DNA of 64,000 nucleotides from an uncultured Oscillospiraceae bacterium (GCA_947625355.1 CANQOA010000001.1:62001-126000); one strand, 5' to 3'; numbered from the stretch's first letter, positions 25,521 through 34,695 are shown. The notes: generated by a model from the sequence alone, not told the origin. Numbers and translations: made by a program.

Positions 25521-27229
25521 AGATCACGATCAACGGCCGGGAGATGTCCGTCCCCGCGGGCACCACCATCCTCGCCGCCGCCGAAAAGGCGGGCATCCCC
25601 ATCCCCCATCTCTGCTTTTTGAAGGACATCAACGAGATCGCCGCCTGCCGGATGTGCATGGTGGAGGTGGAGGGAACCGAGCGGCTGGTCCCAGCCTGCA
25701 ACACCCAGGTCCAGGAGCATATGGCCATCCAGACCAACAGCCCCCGCGTCCGCCAGGCCCGCAAGACCAATCTGCGGCTCATCCTGTCCCAGCACAACTC
25801 CAACTGCACCGTGTGCGTGCGCAGCGGCAACTGCGAGCTGCAGCGGCTGTCCCATGACCTGAACATCCACTACCAGCCCTATCAGGTCCAGCCGGAGCGG
25901 ACCAACGTGGACCTGAGCGTGCCGGTGGTCCGGGAGGCCAGCAAGTGCATCAAGTGCATGCGCTGCGTCCAGATCTGCGACAAGATCCAGGGCATGCACA
26001 TCTGGGACGTGGCCGGCACCGGCTCCCGCACCACCGTGGATGTCAGCTACAACCGCTATCTGAAGAACACCGACTGCACCTACTGCGGCCAGTGCGTCAC
26101 CCACTGCCCCACCGGGGCCCTCACCGTCCGGGACGACACGAATCTGGCTCTGCGGGCGCTGGCGGACCCGGAGATCACCACCGTGGTCCAGGTGGCGCCG
26201 GCGGTGCGGGCGGCCTGGGCGGAGACCTTCGGCCTCAGCGCCCGGCAGGCCACCACGGGCCGCATGGTGGCGGCGCTCAAGCGCCTCGGCTTCGACTATG
26301 TGTTCGACACCAATTTCGCCGCGGACCTGACCATCATGGAGGAGGCCAACGAGTTCGTCCGGCGGTTCACCCATCGGGGCCGGTACCGCTGGCCCATGTT
26401 CACCTCCTGCTGCCCCGGCTGGGTCAGCTTCATGGAGACCCAGTTCCCCAGCTATCTGGAACACCTGTCCACCGCCAAATCCCCCCAGCAGATGTTCGGC
26501 GCCATCGCCAAGAGCTACTTTGCCGAGCGGATCGGCGTGGACCCGAAAAAGCTCTTTGTGGTATCCGTCATGCCCTGTTCCGCGAAGAAGAGGGAGTCGG
26601 AGCTGCCCCGGATGTACAACGACTATGGCACGCGGGACGTGGACCTGGTGCTGACCACCCGGGAGATGTGCCGGCTGTTCCGCAGCGACTGCATCGTCCC
26701 GGCGGACCTGCCGGAGGCGGAATTCGACAGCCCCCTGGGCTCGGGCACCGGCGCGGCGGTCATCTTCGGCGCCACCGGCGGCGTCATGGACGCAGCGCTG
26801 CGCACCGCCTACTATATCGTGACGGGCCAGAACCCCAGCGCGGACGCCTTTGCCGAGGTGCGCACCGGCGCGCCCTGGCGGGAGGCGGCCTTCACGATCC
26901 CCGGCGCCGGGACGGTCCGGGTGGCGGTGGTCAGCGGTCTTGCCAACACCCGCCGGCTGATGGAGGCCATCGACAGCGGCGCGGTGGACTATGACTTCGT
27001 GGAGGTCATGGCCTGTCCCGGCGGATGCGCCGGCGGCGGCGGCCAGCCCATCCACGACGGCGTGGAGATGGCCGCCAGCCGGGGCGCCCAGCTCTGGAAA
27101 GCGGACGCCAAGTCCTCCGTCCGGTTCTCCCATGAGAACCCGGACGTACAGGCGCTCTACCGCACATACCTGAAGGCCCCCCTCGGGGAAAAGGCCCACC
27201 ACCTGCTCCACACCGACTACAGCCTCTGA
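25514..27229 (+). CDS. [FeFe] hydrogenase catalytic subunit, group A
   Basis: This 571-aa enzyme makes or consumes H2. Domains in order are 2Fe-2S (Cys 34, 45, 48, 62), the His-Cys cluster (His 94, Cys 98, 101, 107), two 4Fe-4S clusters (Cys 145-155 and 188-198), then the H-cluster domain. That domain has TSCCPGW (297-303), MPCSAKK (353-359) and MACPGGCAGGGGQP (499-512). All ligands are present. ATG at 25514 overlaps the previous stop; the much longer open frame upstream is an artefact. The partner is the NuoF/GltD-like protein, resembling the glutamate-synthase-linked hydrogenase group. Maturases HydEFG are not in the window. Confidence 0.95.
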   Translation: MVKITINGREMSVPAGTTILAAAEKAGIPIPHLCFLKDINEIAACRMCMVEVEGTERLVPACNTQVQEHMAIQTNSPRVRQARKTNLRLILSQHNSNCTVCVRSGNCELQRLSHDLNIHYQPYQVQPERTNVDLSVPVVREASKCIKCMRCVQICDKIQGMHIWDVAGTGSRTTVDVSYNRYLKNTDCTYCGQCVTHCPTGALTVRDDTNLALRALADPEITTVVQVAPAVRAAWAETFGLSARQATTGRMVAALKRLGFDYVFDTNFAADLTIMEEANEFVRRFTHRGRYRWPMFTSCCPGWVSFMETQFPSYLEHLSTAKSPQQMFGAIAKSYFAERIGVDPKKLFVVSVMPCSAKKRESELPRMYNDYGTRDVDLVLTTREMCRLFRSDCIVPADLPEAEFDSPLGSGTGAAVIFGATGGVMDAALRTAYYIVTGQNPSADAFAEVRTGAPWREAAFTIPGAGTVRVAVVSGLANTRRLMEAIDSGAVDYDFVEVMACPGGCAGGGGQPIHDGVEMAASRGAQLWKADAKSSVRFSHENPDVQALYRTYLKAPLGEKAHHLLHTDYSL

Positions 27230-27318
27230 TATCCGGGCTCCGACGGCCCATGTAAAAGACCTTTGATAGACAGCTCGCCGCGTTTTGCGTATGCTGGCAG
27301 GGCAAGGAGGCGCGGGAT

Positions 27319-27906
27319 ATGGAGCTTGGCAGCCAGATACGAAAGCGGCGGCAGGGGCTGGGCCTCTCCCAGGAGGAGCTGGCAGAGCGGGTGTACGCCA
27401 CCCGCCAGTCCGTCTCCAACTGGGAGAACGGCCGGACCTGCCCGGACATCAAGAGCCTGCTGCTGTTGGCCGAGGTATTCTCCGCGACCCTTGACGATCT
27501 TGTCAAAGGAGATATCGCGGAAATGAAAAAGCAGATAGACGAGGCGGACAAGGCGTCCTTCCGGCGGGACAGCAATATTTTTACGGCGCTGTTCGCGGCC
27601 ATGCTGGTCACATGCGTGCCGCTGGTGATGCTGTGGCGCTGGTGGGGTCTGGCGGCCTGGTCGGTCCTGGCCGCTGTGGCATTCGCCTGGTCCTTCCGGG
27701 TGGAGCGCTGGAAGAAGAAGTTCGACATCCAGACCTGGCGGGAGATCGTGGCTTTCACCGAGGGCAAGACCCTCTCCGAGATCGAAAAGGCCCGGGAGGA
27801 GGGCAAGCGCCCCTACCAGAGGGCCCTGCTGGCCGCCGGGTCCGGGCTGCTGGGCGCGGTGGTGGCGCTCATCATGCTGTGGCTCTGGCGGCGATCCATT
27901 CTCTGA
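27319..27906 (+). CDS. XRE-family regulator with C-terminal membrane segments
   Basis: The 195-aa protein has an N-terminal HTH (about 5-58: IRKRRQGLGLSQEELAERVY, SVSNWENGRTCPDI). Two central hydrophobic stretches (FTALFAAMLVTCVPLVML, AAWSVLAAVAFAW) and a C-terminal one (GSGLLGAVVALIMLWLW) follow. Membrane-anchored XRE regulators of this build are common in Firmicutes; the signal is unknown. ATG follows AGGAGG. The gene is followed after 16 bases by the radical SAM gene, so they are likely co-transcribed. Confidence 0.8.
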   Translation: MELGSQIRKRRQGLGLSQEELAERVYATRQSVSNWENGRTCPDIKSLLLLAEVFSATLDDLVKGDIAEMKKQIDEADKASFRRDSNIFTALFAAMLVTCVPLVMLWRWWGLAAWSVLAAVAFAWSFRVERWKKKFDIQTWREIVAFTEGKTLSEIEKAREEGKRPYQRALLAAGSGLLGAVVALIMLWLWRRSIL

Positions 27907-27922
27907 AAACACGAGGTAAACT

Positions 27923-28786
27923 ATGATCTGTTCACTTTGCCCGCGCAAATGCGGCGCGCTGCGGGACGAGGCCCACGTGGGCTTCTGCGGCGTGGGTCCG
28001 GACCCGGTGGTGGCGCGGGCGGCCCCCCACCATTGGGAGGAGCCCTGCATCAGCGGCACACGGGGCAGCGGCGCGGTATTCTTTTCTGGGTGCACGCTGC
28101 GGTGCGTCTTTTGTCAGAACCGGGACATCAGCGCCGGAGGAAGCGGCAAGATCATCACCGTGGACCGGCTGCGGGCGATCTTCCGGGAGCTGGAGGGGCA
28201 GGGGGTGCATAACCTCAATCTGGTCACCGCCTCCCACTTCCTCCCCGCCGTATTGCGGGCACTGGACCCCCAACCGTCCATTCCGGTGGTGTGGAACACC
28301 GGCGGGTACGAATCCCTCCCGGCGCTGAAGGCGCTGGAGGGCAAGGTGCAGGTGTACCTGCCGGACATGAAGTACATGGACGGGGCCCTGGCAGAGTCGC
28401 TCTCCGGCGCGGCGGACTACCCGGCCGTGGCAAGGGCGGCCATCCTGGAGATGTTCCGCCAGACCGGGCCCTATGCGCTGGACGCCGACGGGATGCTGGT
28501 GCGGGGCGTGATGATCCGCCACCTGGTGCTGCCGGGGGAGCTTGACAACACCTTCTCGGTGCTGGACTGGATCGCGGACACGTTCCGGCCCGGGGATGTG
28601 CTGGTGTCCCTCATGGGCCAGTACACCCCCAACGGGGCCGGCGGTCCGGACCGGCGGCTGACGGCGGAGGAATACCAGCGCTCATGCGACTATATGGCCG
28701 CCCTGGGCATCCTGGAGGGCTACACCCAGGAGCTTTCCAGCGCGGAGAGCGAATACACCCCGCCCTTCGACGGCACGGGAGTATAA
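27923..28786 (+). CDS. Radical SAM protein, PflA/PflX-like
   Basis: The 287-aa protein carries the radical SAM cluster motif CTLRCVFCQN and an N-terminal Cys pair (MICSLCPRKCG) characteristic of the PflX/YjjW-type 'pyruvate formate-lyase activating-like' proteins. The rest forms the partial TIM barrel (LVTASHFLP, VVWNTGGYE, YLPDMKYMD). No glycyl-radical enzyme gene is adjacent, so the substrate is unknown. ATG at 27923 follows ACGAGG. A terminator follows the stop. Confidence 0.82.
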   Translation: MICSLCPRKCGALRDEAHVGFCGVGPDPVVARAAPHHWEEPCISGTRGSGAVFFSGCTLRCVFCQNRDISAGGSGKIITVDRLRAIFRELEGQGVHNLNLVTASHFLPAVLRALDPQPSIPVVWNTGGYESLPALKALEGKVQVYLPDMKYMDGALAESLSGAADYPAVARAAILEMFRQTGPYALDADGMLVRGVMIRHLVLPGELDNTFSVLDWIADTFRPGDVLVSLMGQYTPNGAGGPDRRLTAEEYQRSCDYMAALGILEGYTQELSSAESEYTPPFDGTGV

Positions 28787-28800
28787 AAAGATACGTTCAA

Positions 28801-28832
28801 CGCCGCAGGCTTTCGTGCCCGCGGCGGTTTTT
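28801..28832 (+). terminator. Terminator after the radical SAM gene
   Basis: A CGCCGC...GCGGCG stem extended by GGC/GCC is followed by six T. Confidence 0.8.
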
Positions 28833-28845
28833 TGCTGTATCAACA

Positions 28846-28917
28846 CAACCATTGGTTGGAAATATCCAAAATCGCCTCCATTTTATTCAACCATTGCTTG
28901 TGCTATAATACAACCAG
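28846..28917 (+). promoter_or_regulatory. Promoter with repeated CAACCATTGGTTG operator-like dyads
   Basis: CAACCATTGGTTG (28846-28858) is a perfect palindrome around a central T. A 12/13 copy is at 28888-28900, immediately before an extended -10 TGCTATAAT (28901-28909), and a half-site CAACCAG is at 28911. The second copy would block RNA polymerase. The XRE regulator just downstream is the obvious candidate binder. Confidence 0.6.
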
Positions 28918-28940
28918 AAAGCGAAAGGACGGTGCTTTGC

Positions 28941-29813
28941 ATGGCAAGCGAACTGAGCGAGCGGATCGCCGCGCTGCGAAAAGAGCGGGGCCTCACACAG
29001 GAACAGCTGGGGAACCTGGTGGGCGTATCCTCCCAGGCGGTGAGCAAATGGGAAAAGGGCGGCACGCCGGACGTGGAGCTGCTGCCGGTGCTGTCCCGGC
29101 AGCTGGGGGTGACCATCGACGCCCTTTTCGGCATGGAGGCCGGAGAGCAGGAGGCCGTGGAGGACGCGGTGGGCCGGTGGCTGCTGGGATTCCCGGCGAA
29201 GGAACGGATGGACCAGTTCTGCCGCCTGGTCTGGGAGTCCATCGGCTACTTCGTGCCGGAGGATCTCGCTCTGCCGGGCATGAGCTATCCCGCGTCCTGC
29301 AAGATCGACGCCGGCGACGGGATCGTCCAGCTGTTTTTGACCCAAGTGTTGGAAGAGAGCGGTATGCTGCTGGACGTACACGCGGACGATCTGTCCTTCG
29401 TGACGCTTTGGCCGAAGCCCAAGGGCGGCTGGGCCCAGTGGCTGGCGCCCATGGAGGATTACCGGAAGCTGTTCGCGGTCCTGGCAAAGCCGGGGTGTCT
29501 GGAACTGCTGGGCTGTCTTTACAGGCGCAACGCCAATTGGTTCGCGCCGGGGGTCGTGGTGAAGGAGCTGAAAATGCCGAAAGAAGCGGCGGTGGAGCTG
29601 CTGGAGGCCTTGACGGAGCGGGAAATACTAGACTCCATGGAGCTGGAACTGGAGGACGGCAAGGCGACCGTCTACAGGGTGGCGGAGCCTTTGAAGATGA
29701 TTCCCTTCCTCCTGCTGGGGCGGGTGCTCATGCAGCATGATTCAAACCTCATGCGGTTCGGCGACGCTTTGCCGATCATAGGCCCGGACGAGGTCTGGGC
29801 GGAGACAAAATGA
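28941..29813 (+). CDS. XRE-family transcriptional regulator with ligand-domain-like C-terminus
   Basis: The 290-aa protein has an N-terminal HTH (about 6-62: ALRKERGLTQEQLGNLVGVS, QAVSKWEKGGTPDV). A C-terminal region of about 200 residues contains a second winged-helix-like part (VVVKELKMPKEAAVELLEAL). ATG at 28941 is preceded by GAAAGGA; upstream in-frame codons cover the promoter and are not coding. Operator-like palindromes in the promoter suggest autoregulation. It lies 28 bases before an ABC exporter gene, so it probably controls that exporter in response to a toxic or signal molecule. Confidence 0.8.
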   Translation: MASELSERIAALRKERGLTQEQLGNLVGVSSQAVSKWEKGGTPDVELLPVLSRQLGVTIDALFGMEAGEQEAVEDAVGRWLLGFPAKERMDQFCRLVWESIGYFVPEDLALPGMSYPASCKIDAGDGIVQLFLTQVLEESGMLLDVHADDLSFVTLWPKPKGGWAQWLAPMEDYRKLFAVLAKPGCLELLGCLYRRNANWFAPGVVVKELKMPKEAAVELLEALTEREILDSMELELEDGKATVYRVAEPLKMIPFLLLGRVLMQHDSNLMRFGDALPIIGPDEVWAETK

Positions 29814-29841
29814 CATGACTTATAGAAAGGAGTAGATAAAA

Positions 29842-31464
29842 ATGCGTTATTATTTGAAAAAATATTGGGCTGCCAATCTTTTGGCGATCCTGCCGGGGCT
29901 TGTGGTGTGCGCCCTGCAGGTCGGAAACGATCTTTTGATGATGCAGGTCTTTGAGAGTGTCATCAAGCTTGATCTGCGCGGCTTTATCTTCTGGGATCTG
30001 ATGATGGTGGGCGTCTGGTTCATTCTCCTGTGGGTCGGCAGTCTGCGGGATTATTTCCAGGCCCGCGCCATCAGGGCTATGAACAACGCGGTCCGAAGGG
30101 ACATGGCGGCGACGCTGCTTCATAAGTCCCATGTGGAGTTCCACGGGACGGACACGGGGGAATACCTCTCCTGGTTCACCAACGACGTTAACCAGATAGA
30201 GGAGCTTGCGTGGACCCCCTTCTATCAGTGTATGGATTACGCGGCCACCGCCGTCTTCTGCGTCGTCGCTCTGCTGACGCTCCACTGGTCGCTGCTGGTG
30301 GCGGCGCTGGTCAATGCGGTCGTCATGCTGCTTGCCCCACAGCTTTTCACCAAGCGCATGGAGCGGCTGGGCGAGGCCTGCGAGACGGAGCAGGCCAAGG
30401 CCACCGTAAAGCTGAAGGATATTCTGTCAGGCTACGACGTCCTGCGCTCCTTTGGCCGGGAGCCGCGCTTCCGCGAGGGCGCGGACGGTGCCAGCGAACA
30501 GATAGAAAAGCCCAAGTTCAGGCTGAGATATGTGAAGGCCTTCATAACCGCCGGATTCGGCTGCGTTAACGTAGGCTGCCAGATGGTGATCAATCTTTTG
30601 ATCGGCGTGCTGTCCATCCGCGGCGTGATCCTCCAGGGTGCCCTGATGGGCGGGGGAAATATTGTCGGGGGTCTCTCCAACAGCGTCGGCAATCTGGCCC
30701 AGTACCTGTTGTCCTTCTCCGCCACGAAGCCCTATTTTGACAAGATCGCCGTCCGGGCCGACGAGGCGCGAGACGAGGCCGACGAGGGACTTGCCCCCAT
30801 CAACAGCGCCATCACCGTGGATGACCTGACCTTCCAGTACGGCGAAAAGCCCGTCCTCAACGATCTGTCCCTCACCTTCCAAAAGGGCGGCAAATATGCC
30901 CTCACCGGCCCCTCCGGCTGCGGAAAGTCCACGCTCTTGAAGCTCCTTTTGGGCTGGCTGCCGGACTACAGCGGCGCCATCCGCTTCGACGGTGCGGACG
31001 CCCATGGCTTCACGCCGGAGCAGCTCCAGCGGCAGATGAGCTACATCGAGCAGAACGTGTTCCTCTTCAATTCCACCATCCGGGACAACATCACCCTGGG
31101 GGAGGACTTCACCGACGAGCAGATGGAAAAGGCCCTGCGGGACAGCGCGCTTCTGGGCGACCTGGCCGCCATGCCGGATGGCCTGGACACCATGGTGGGC
31201 GAAAACGGCAGCAGCCTCTCCGGCGGGCAGAAGCAGCGCGTCGCCATCGCCCGGGCGCTGATCCATGACCGCTCCATCCTCCTGGTGGACGAGGGCACCA
31301 GCGCCCTGGACCAGAAAAACGCGGGGCTCGTGGAGGAGAGCCTGCTTGCAAACCCGGAGCTGACGCTGATCCTGGTCAGCCACCACCTGACGGCGGAGCG
31401 AAAAGCCCGGTTCACGAACGTATACGATCTGGAGCCGACGGCAGCCCTTCAACGGACAGCGTAA
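29842..31464 (+). CDS. ABC exporter, membrane and ATPase domains fused
   Basis: The 540-aa half-transporter has an N-terminal ABC_membrane domain (about 1-300, six hydrophobic segments). Its ATPase domain carries Walker A GPSGCGKST, signature LSGGQKQR, Walker B ILLVDEGTS and H-loop VSHH. It likely acts as a homodimer exporting a peptide, lipid or drug. ATG follows AAAGGAG. Being a single gene directly after an XRE regulator with its own operators suggests inducible resistance. A bidirectional terminator follows. Confidence 0.87.
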   Translation: MRYYLKKYWAANLLAILPGLVVCALQVGNDLLMMQVFESVIKLDLRGFIFWDLMMVGVWFILLWVGSLRDYFQARAIRAMNNAVRRDMAATLLHKSHVEFHGTDTGEYLSWFTNDVNQIEELAWTPFYQCMDYAATAVFCVVALLTLHWSLLVAALVNAVVMLLAPQLFTKRMERLGEACETEQAKATVKLKDILSGYDVLRSFGREPRFREGADGASEQIEKPKFRLRYVKAFITAGFGCVNVGCQMVINLLIGVLSIRGVILQGALMGGGNIVGGLSNSVGNLAQYLLSFSATKPYFDKIAVRADEARDEADEGLAPINSAITVDDLTFQYGEKPVLNDLSLTFQKGGKYALTGPSGCGKSTLLKLLLGWLPDYSGAIRFDGADAHGFTPEQLQRQMSYIEQNVFLFNSTIRDNITLGEDFTDEQMEKALRDSALLGDLAAMPDGLDTMVGENGSSLSGGQKQRVAIARALIHDRSILLVDEGTSALDQKNAGLVEESLLANPELTLILVSHHLTAERKARFTNVYDLEPTAALQRTA

Positions 31465-31471
31465 AAGAAAA

Positions 31472-31504
31472 GAGCGGGGACCTGCGGTCCCCGCTCCTTT
31501 TCTT
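31472..31504 (+). terminator. Bidirectional terminator
   Basis: GAGCGGGGACC-TGC-GGTCCCCGCTC has A-rich sequence before and CTTTTCTT after it, serving the converging ABC exporter and GNAT genes. Confidence 0.85.
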
Positions 31505-31967
31505 ATCCCAGTCTTTTCACATACACGTCGTCGCCGTTTTTCGCCCGGCAGGCGGGAGCGCGCACGTATCCGTGCCGGATGTAAAACCCCGCCGCGGTGT
31601 CGGTGGTGAGGATGGCGGTGTGCATGCCGTTTTGGAGGGCGTGCGCCTCCGCCAGGGCCAGCAGCGATGCGCCGTGGCCTCTCCCCCGCGCCTCCGGCGT
31701 CACCCAGAACTCCCGGATAAAAGCGCAGGTCTCCTCGAAAAACCAGCTGGTGAACCGGATGGGCCGGAATTGGATGAATCCCACCGTCTCTCCCGCCGGC
31801 CCGGTCCGCAGAAAGGCGGCGTTGCCGCCCTCGCCGTTCATCTCCCGCCATAGGCCGTCCCAGTCCCGGACCGCCAGGCCCAGCTCCGTGAAATACTGCC
31901 GGAACGCCGCCTGGAAGCGGGCGTCGGAAAAGTCTGTTATCAACGCGTCGGTATGATTTTCGTCCAT
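31503..31967 (-). CDS. GNAT family N-acetyltransferase
   Basis: The 154-aa acetyl-CoA-dependent acyltransferase shows the acetyl-CoA-binding motif A as FWVTPEARGRGHGASLLALA (R/Q-x-x-G-x-G/A). The late motif is TTDTAAGFYIRHGY. The substrate cannot be deduced. ATG at 31967 follows GGAGG; an upstream TTG four codons earlier overlaps that site and was not chosen. It diverges from the MATE gene. Confidence 0.83.
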   Translation of the reverse strand: MDENHTDALITDFSDARFQAAFRQYFTELGLAVRDWDGLWREMNGEGGNAAFLRTGPAGETVGFIQFRPIRFTSWFFEETCAFIREFWVTPEARGRGHGASLLALAEAHALQNGMHTAILTTDTAAGFYIRHGYVRAPACRAKNGDDVYVKRLG

Positions 31968-32177
31968 ATTGACCTCCAAAAACGCGGAGGGTCAGCTCCC
32001 GGAGGCCCTCCGCATGTGGTTTTTCCGCTTCATATACGACCACCCCTTTCGGAAGATTTGGGAACAGGTCCATTATGCCATATCCGGGCCGGCGCCGCAA
32101 GAGACGGGAAAATTTCCCTTGCGTTCGGCCCGACGGCGGGATACAATAAAGAAAAAACGAGAGAAAAAGAGACATCC

Positions 32178-33548
32178 ATGGCATCAGACAAGAACACCCT
32201 GATCAGAGACTATACCTCCGGGCCGGTGGCCAGGCAGCTATTGGGCTTTGCCTGGCCATTCATGCTGTCCAACCTTCTGCAGACGGCCTATAACCTCACC
32301 GACATGGTGGTGGTCGGCCAGTTCGTGGGCCCGGCGGGGCTCTCCGCCGTGGGCATCGGCGCGGACCTCATCCACTTCTACACCTTCGTCTGCATGGGCT
32401 TTTGCAACGCCGGCCAGGTACTCATCAGCCAATATGTGGGCCTGCATGACAGCGGCGCCGTCTCCAAGATGGTGGGGGTGATGTTCACCTTCATCCTGGG
32501 GCTGAGCCTGGCCATCACCGCCCTGGGCCTGGGCTTTGCCGGGCAGCTGATGGGGTGGCTGCACGTGCCGCCGGAGGCGCTCAGCTACTGCCGGTCCTAC
32601 ACCGTGTGCTGCACGGCGGGGCTGTTCTTTTTGGTGGGCTACGTGATGGTGGCGGCGATCCTGCGGGGCATCGGCGAGTCCAAGCGGCCCATGGTGTTCA
32701 TCGTCATCGCGTCGGTGCTGAACGTGATACTGGACTTGGTGTTCGTCTCCGGGGGCATGGGCCCCTTCGGCGCGGCCCTGGCCACGGTGATCGCCCAGGG
32801 CGTGAGCTTTCTGCTGTGCGTGGGGTATCTGTGGAGCCGGCGGGACCGGCTGGGCTTTGAGTTCTCCCCCAAGTACCTCAAGCCCGACCGGGAGAACCTT
32901 GCCAAGCTTTTGAAGCTGGGCGTGCCCATGGCCATCCAGTCCTGCGCCATCAACGTCTCCATGCTGTTCGTGTCCCGGTGCATCAACGTCTATGGCGTGA
33001 CGGTGTCCGCCGTCACCAGCGTGGGCAATAAGCTGTCCACCGTGGCCAGCATCGTCTGCCAGGCCCTGAGCCAGTCCGGGGCCACCCTGGTGGGGCAGAA
33101 CTTCGCCGCTCGGAAATTCGACCGGGTGGGCAAAGCCCTCGGCGCCGCAGTGGCGGTGGGGCTGGCGTTCACGGCGGCGCTCTCGGCGGTGATGATCGCC
33201 TGGCCGGAGGGGGTGTTCGCCCTATTCGACGACGACGCGGCGGTGCTGGCCATGAGCCGGCAGTACGTGCCGGTGGCGGTATTAAATTTCTTCGGCTACG
33301 CCCTGCGGGGGCCCAGTACGGCGCTGTGCAACGGCATGGGCTTCCCGGTGATGAACTTCGTGCTGGGCATCCTGGACGGGGTGGTGATGCGCATCGGCCT
33401 GTGCGTGCTGCTGGCCCGGACGTTCTCCATGGGCGTGATGGGCTACTGGCTGGGCGGGGCCCTGGCGGGCTTCACCTTTTTCCTGGTCATGTGCCCCTAC
33501 TTTTTGTCCGGCAGATGGAAAAAACACGCGCCGCCTGCGGCGGCGTGA
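32178..33548 (+). CDS. MATE family efflux transporter
   Basis: The 456-aa protein has about twelve hydrophobic segments and MATE features near the N-terminus (LGFAWPFMLSNLLQTAYNLTDMVVVGQF, quoted as family landmark, with GIGADLIHFYTF). It exports drugs or metabolites by Na+ or H+ antiport in this family. ATG at 32178 has only a weak purine-rich site (GAGAAAAAGAGA). The DUF523 gene follows after 12 bases, so the pair is likely one transcript. Confidence 0.9.
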   Translation: MASDKNTLIRDYTSGPVARQLLGFAWPFMLSNLLQTAYNLTDMVVVGQFVGPAGLSAVGIGADLIHFYTFVCMGFCNAGQVLISQYVGLHDSGAVSKMVGVMFTFILGLSLAITALGLGFAGQLMGWLHVPPEALSYCRSYTVCCTAGLFFLVGYVMVAAILRGIGESKRPMVFIVIASVLNVILDLVFVSGGMGPFGAALATVIAQGVSFLLCVGYLWSRRDRLGFEFSPKYLKPDRENLAKLLKLGVPMAIQSCAINVSMLFVSRCINVYGVTVSAVTSVGNKLSTVASIVCQALSQSGATLVGQNFAARKFDRVGKALGAAVAVGLAFTAALSAVMIAWPEGVFALFDDDAAVLAMSRQYVPVAVLNFFGYALRGPSTALCNGMGFPVMNFVLGILDGVVMRIGLCVLLARTFSMGVMGYWLGGALAGFTFFLVMCPYFLSGRWKKHAPPAAA

Positions 33549-33560
33549 AAGGAGCGGCTT

Positions 33561-33977
33561 ATGATCCTGGTCAGCGCCTGCCTTTTGGGCCACGACTGCA
33601 AGTATAACGGCGGCAACAACGACAACGCCGCCGTCCATCAATACCTGGAGGGGAAGGACTGGGTCTGCTTCTGTCCGGAGCGGGCCAGCGGCCTGCCGGC
33701 CCCCCGGCTGCCCAGCGAGATCCGGGGCGAGCGGGTATACAGCAAGGCCGGGGATGACGTGACGGCGGAGTTCCGCCTGGGAGCGGAGAAGGCCCTGGCC
33801 TTCTGCCGGGCCCACGGCGTGACGGAGGCCATATTGAAGGCCCGCAGCCCCTCCTGCGGCGTGCACGCGGTGTACGACGGCACCTTCACGGGAAAGGTAG
33901 TGTCCGGCATGGGCGTCACCGCCCGACTGCTGGACGAGAACGGCATCCGGCTCATGGATGAGGAGGACATACAATAA
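33561..33977 (+). CDS. DUF523 family protein
   Basis: The 138-aa protein has the DUF523 pattern: SACLLGHDCKYNGG at the start, CPERASGLPAPR, then KARSPSCG with a conserved Cys. The conserved cysteines suggest metal or cluster binding, but the function is unknown. ATG follows AAAGGAGCGGCTT. It is likely co-transcribed with the MATE gene and ends at a bidirectional terminator. Confidence 0.88.
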   Translation: MILVSACLLGHDCKYNGGNNDNAAVHQYLEGKDWVCFCPERASGLPAPRLPSEIRGERVYSKAGDDVTAEFRLGAEKALAFCRAHGVTEAILKARSPSCGVHAVYDGTFTGKVVSGMGVTARLLDENGIRLMDEEDIQ

Positions 33978-34005
33978 CACCGGGGCGGCCGCCCCGGTGT
34001 TTTTA
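33976..34005. terminator. Bidirectional terminator between DUF523 and trmO
   Basis: AACACCGGGGC/GCCCCGGTGTT is a perfect 11-bp stem followed by T residues. It overlaps both converging gene ends. Confidence 0.85.
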
Positions 34006-34695
34006 TCTGTCCGCGATCTCCACTACGGTGAGCTTCCCGTCCGCCACGGTGAAGCGCACGTCAAAATCCAAATAATAAAACCCGTACCGCCGCGTGGGAT
34101 CGTCGATATAGGCCGGCCGCGGGTCCTGCCGGAGCAGGCCGAACAGGGCCTCCCGCTTGTCCGGCGGTATCCGGGCCAGGAGCTCCTCCGGGAATTCCAC
34201 CTCCAGGGCGTAGTCCCGCACGTCCTCCGCAAATCCCCCCGCCGCGTCGGGCCGGCTGTCCGTAAAGGGCAGATAGGGCTTCACGTCATAGATCGGCGTA
34301 CCGTCCATCAGGTCCGCCCCGGCCACATGCAGCACCGGGCCCAGCTTTTCGTCCCGGTCCAGGCCCAGCAGCCGCACGCAGGACAGCCCCAGCGCGTTGG
34401 GCCGGTAGGGCGAGCGGGTGGCGAACACGCCCATCCGCCGGTTGCCGCCCAGCCGCGGCGGCTTCACCGTGGCGGCCCATTCGTCCCGCCGGTTGGCGGA
34501 AAAGCCCCAGATGAGCCACAGATGGCTGAACCCCTCGATGCCCCGGAAAGCCACCGGGTCCCGGTATTTCGGTTCGAACACGATCCGGGCCGTCAGCTCC
34601 TCCACCAGTCCGCTCTGCCGGGGCAGGCCGAACTTGGCTGGCAGGTCTGTCCGGATGTGGGCCACCGGCTCGATGGGACGTATCTCCTCCAGCAT
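34003..34695 (-). CDS. trmO: tRNA (t6A37) N6-methyltransferase TrmO
   Basis: The 230-aa SAM-dependent enzyme methylates t6A37 in threonine tRNAs. N-terminal IEPVAHIRTDLPAKFGLPRQ, FSHLWLIWGF and the signature FATRSPYRPNALGLSCV are diagnostic of the TsaA/TrmO beta-barrel. The C-terminal extension with DPRPAYIDDP is family-typical. ATG at 34695 follows AAAGGAGGCGCGCC. Confidence 0.93.
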   Translation of the reverse strand: MLEEIRPIEPVAHIRTDLPAKFGLPRQSGLVEELTARIVFEPKYRDPVAFRGIEGFSHLWLIWGFSANRRDEWAATVKPPRLGGNRRMGVFATRSPYRPNALGLSCVRLLGLDRDEKLGPVLHVAGADLMDGTPIYDVKPYLPFTDSRPDAAGGFAEDVRDYALEVEFPEELLARIPPDKREALFGLLRQDPRPAYIDDPTRRYGFYYLDFDVRFTVADGKLTVVEIADR

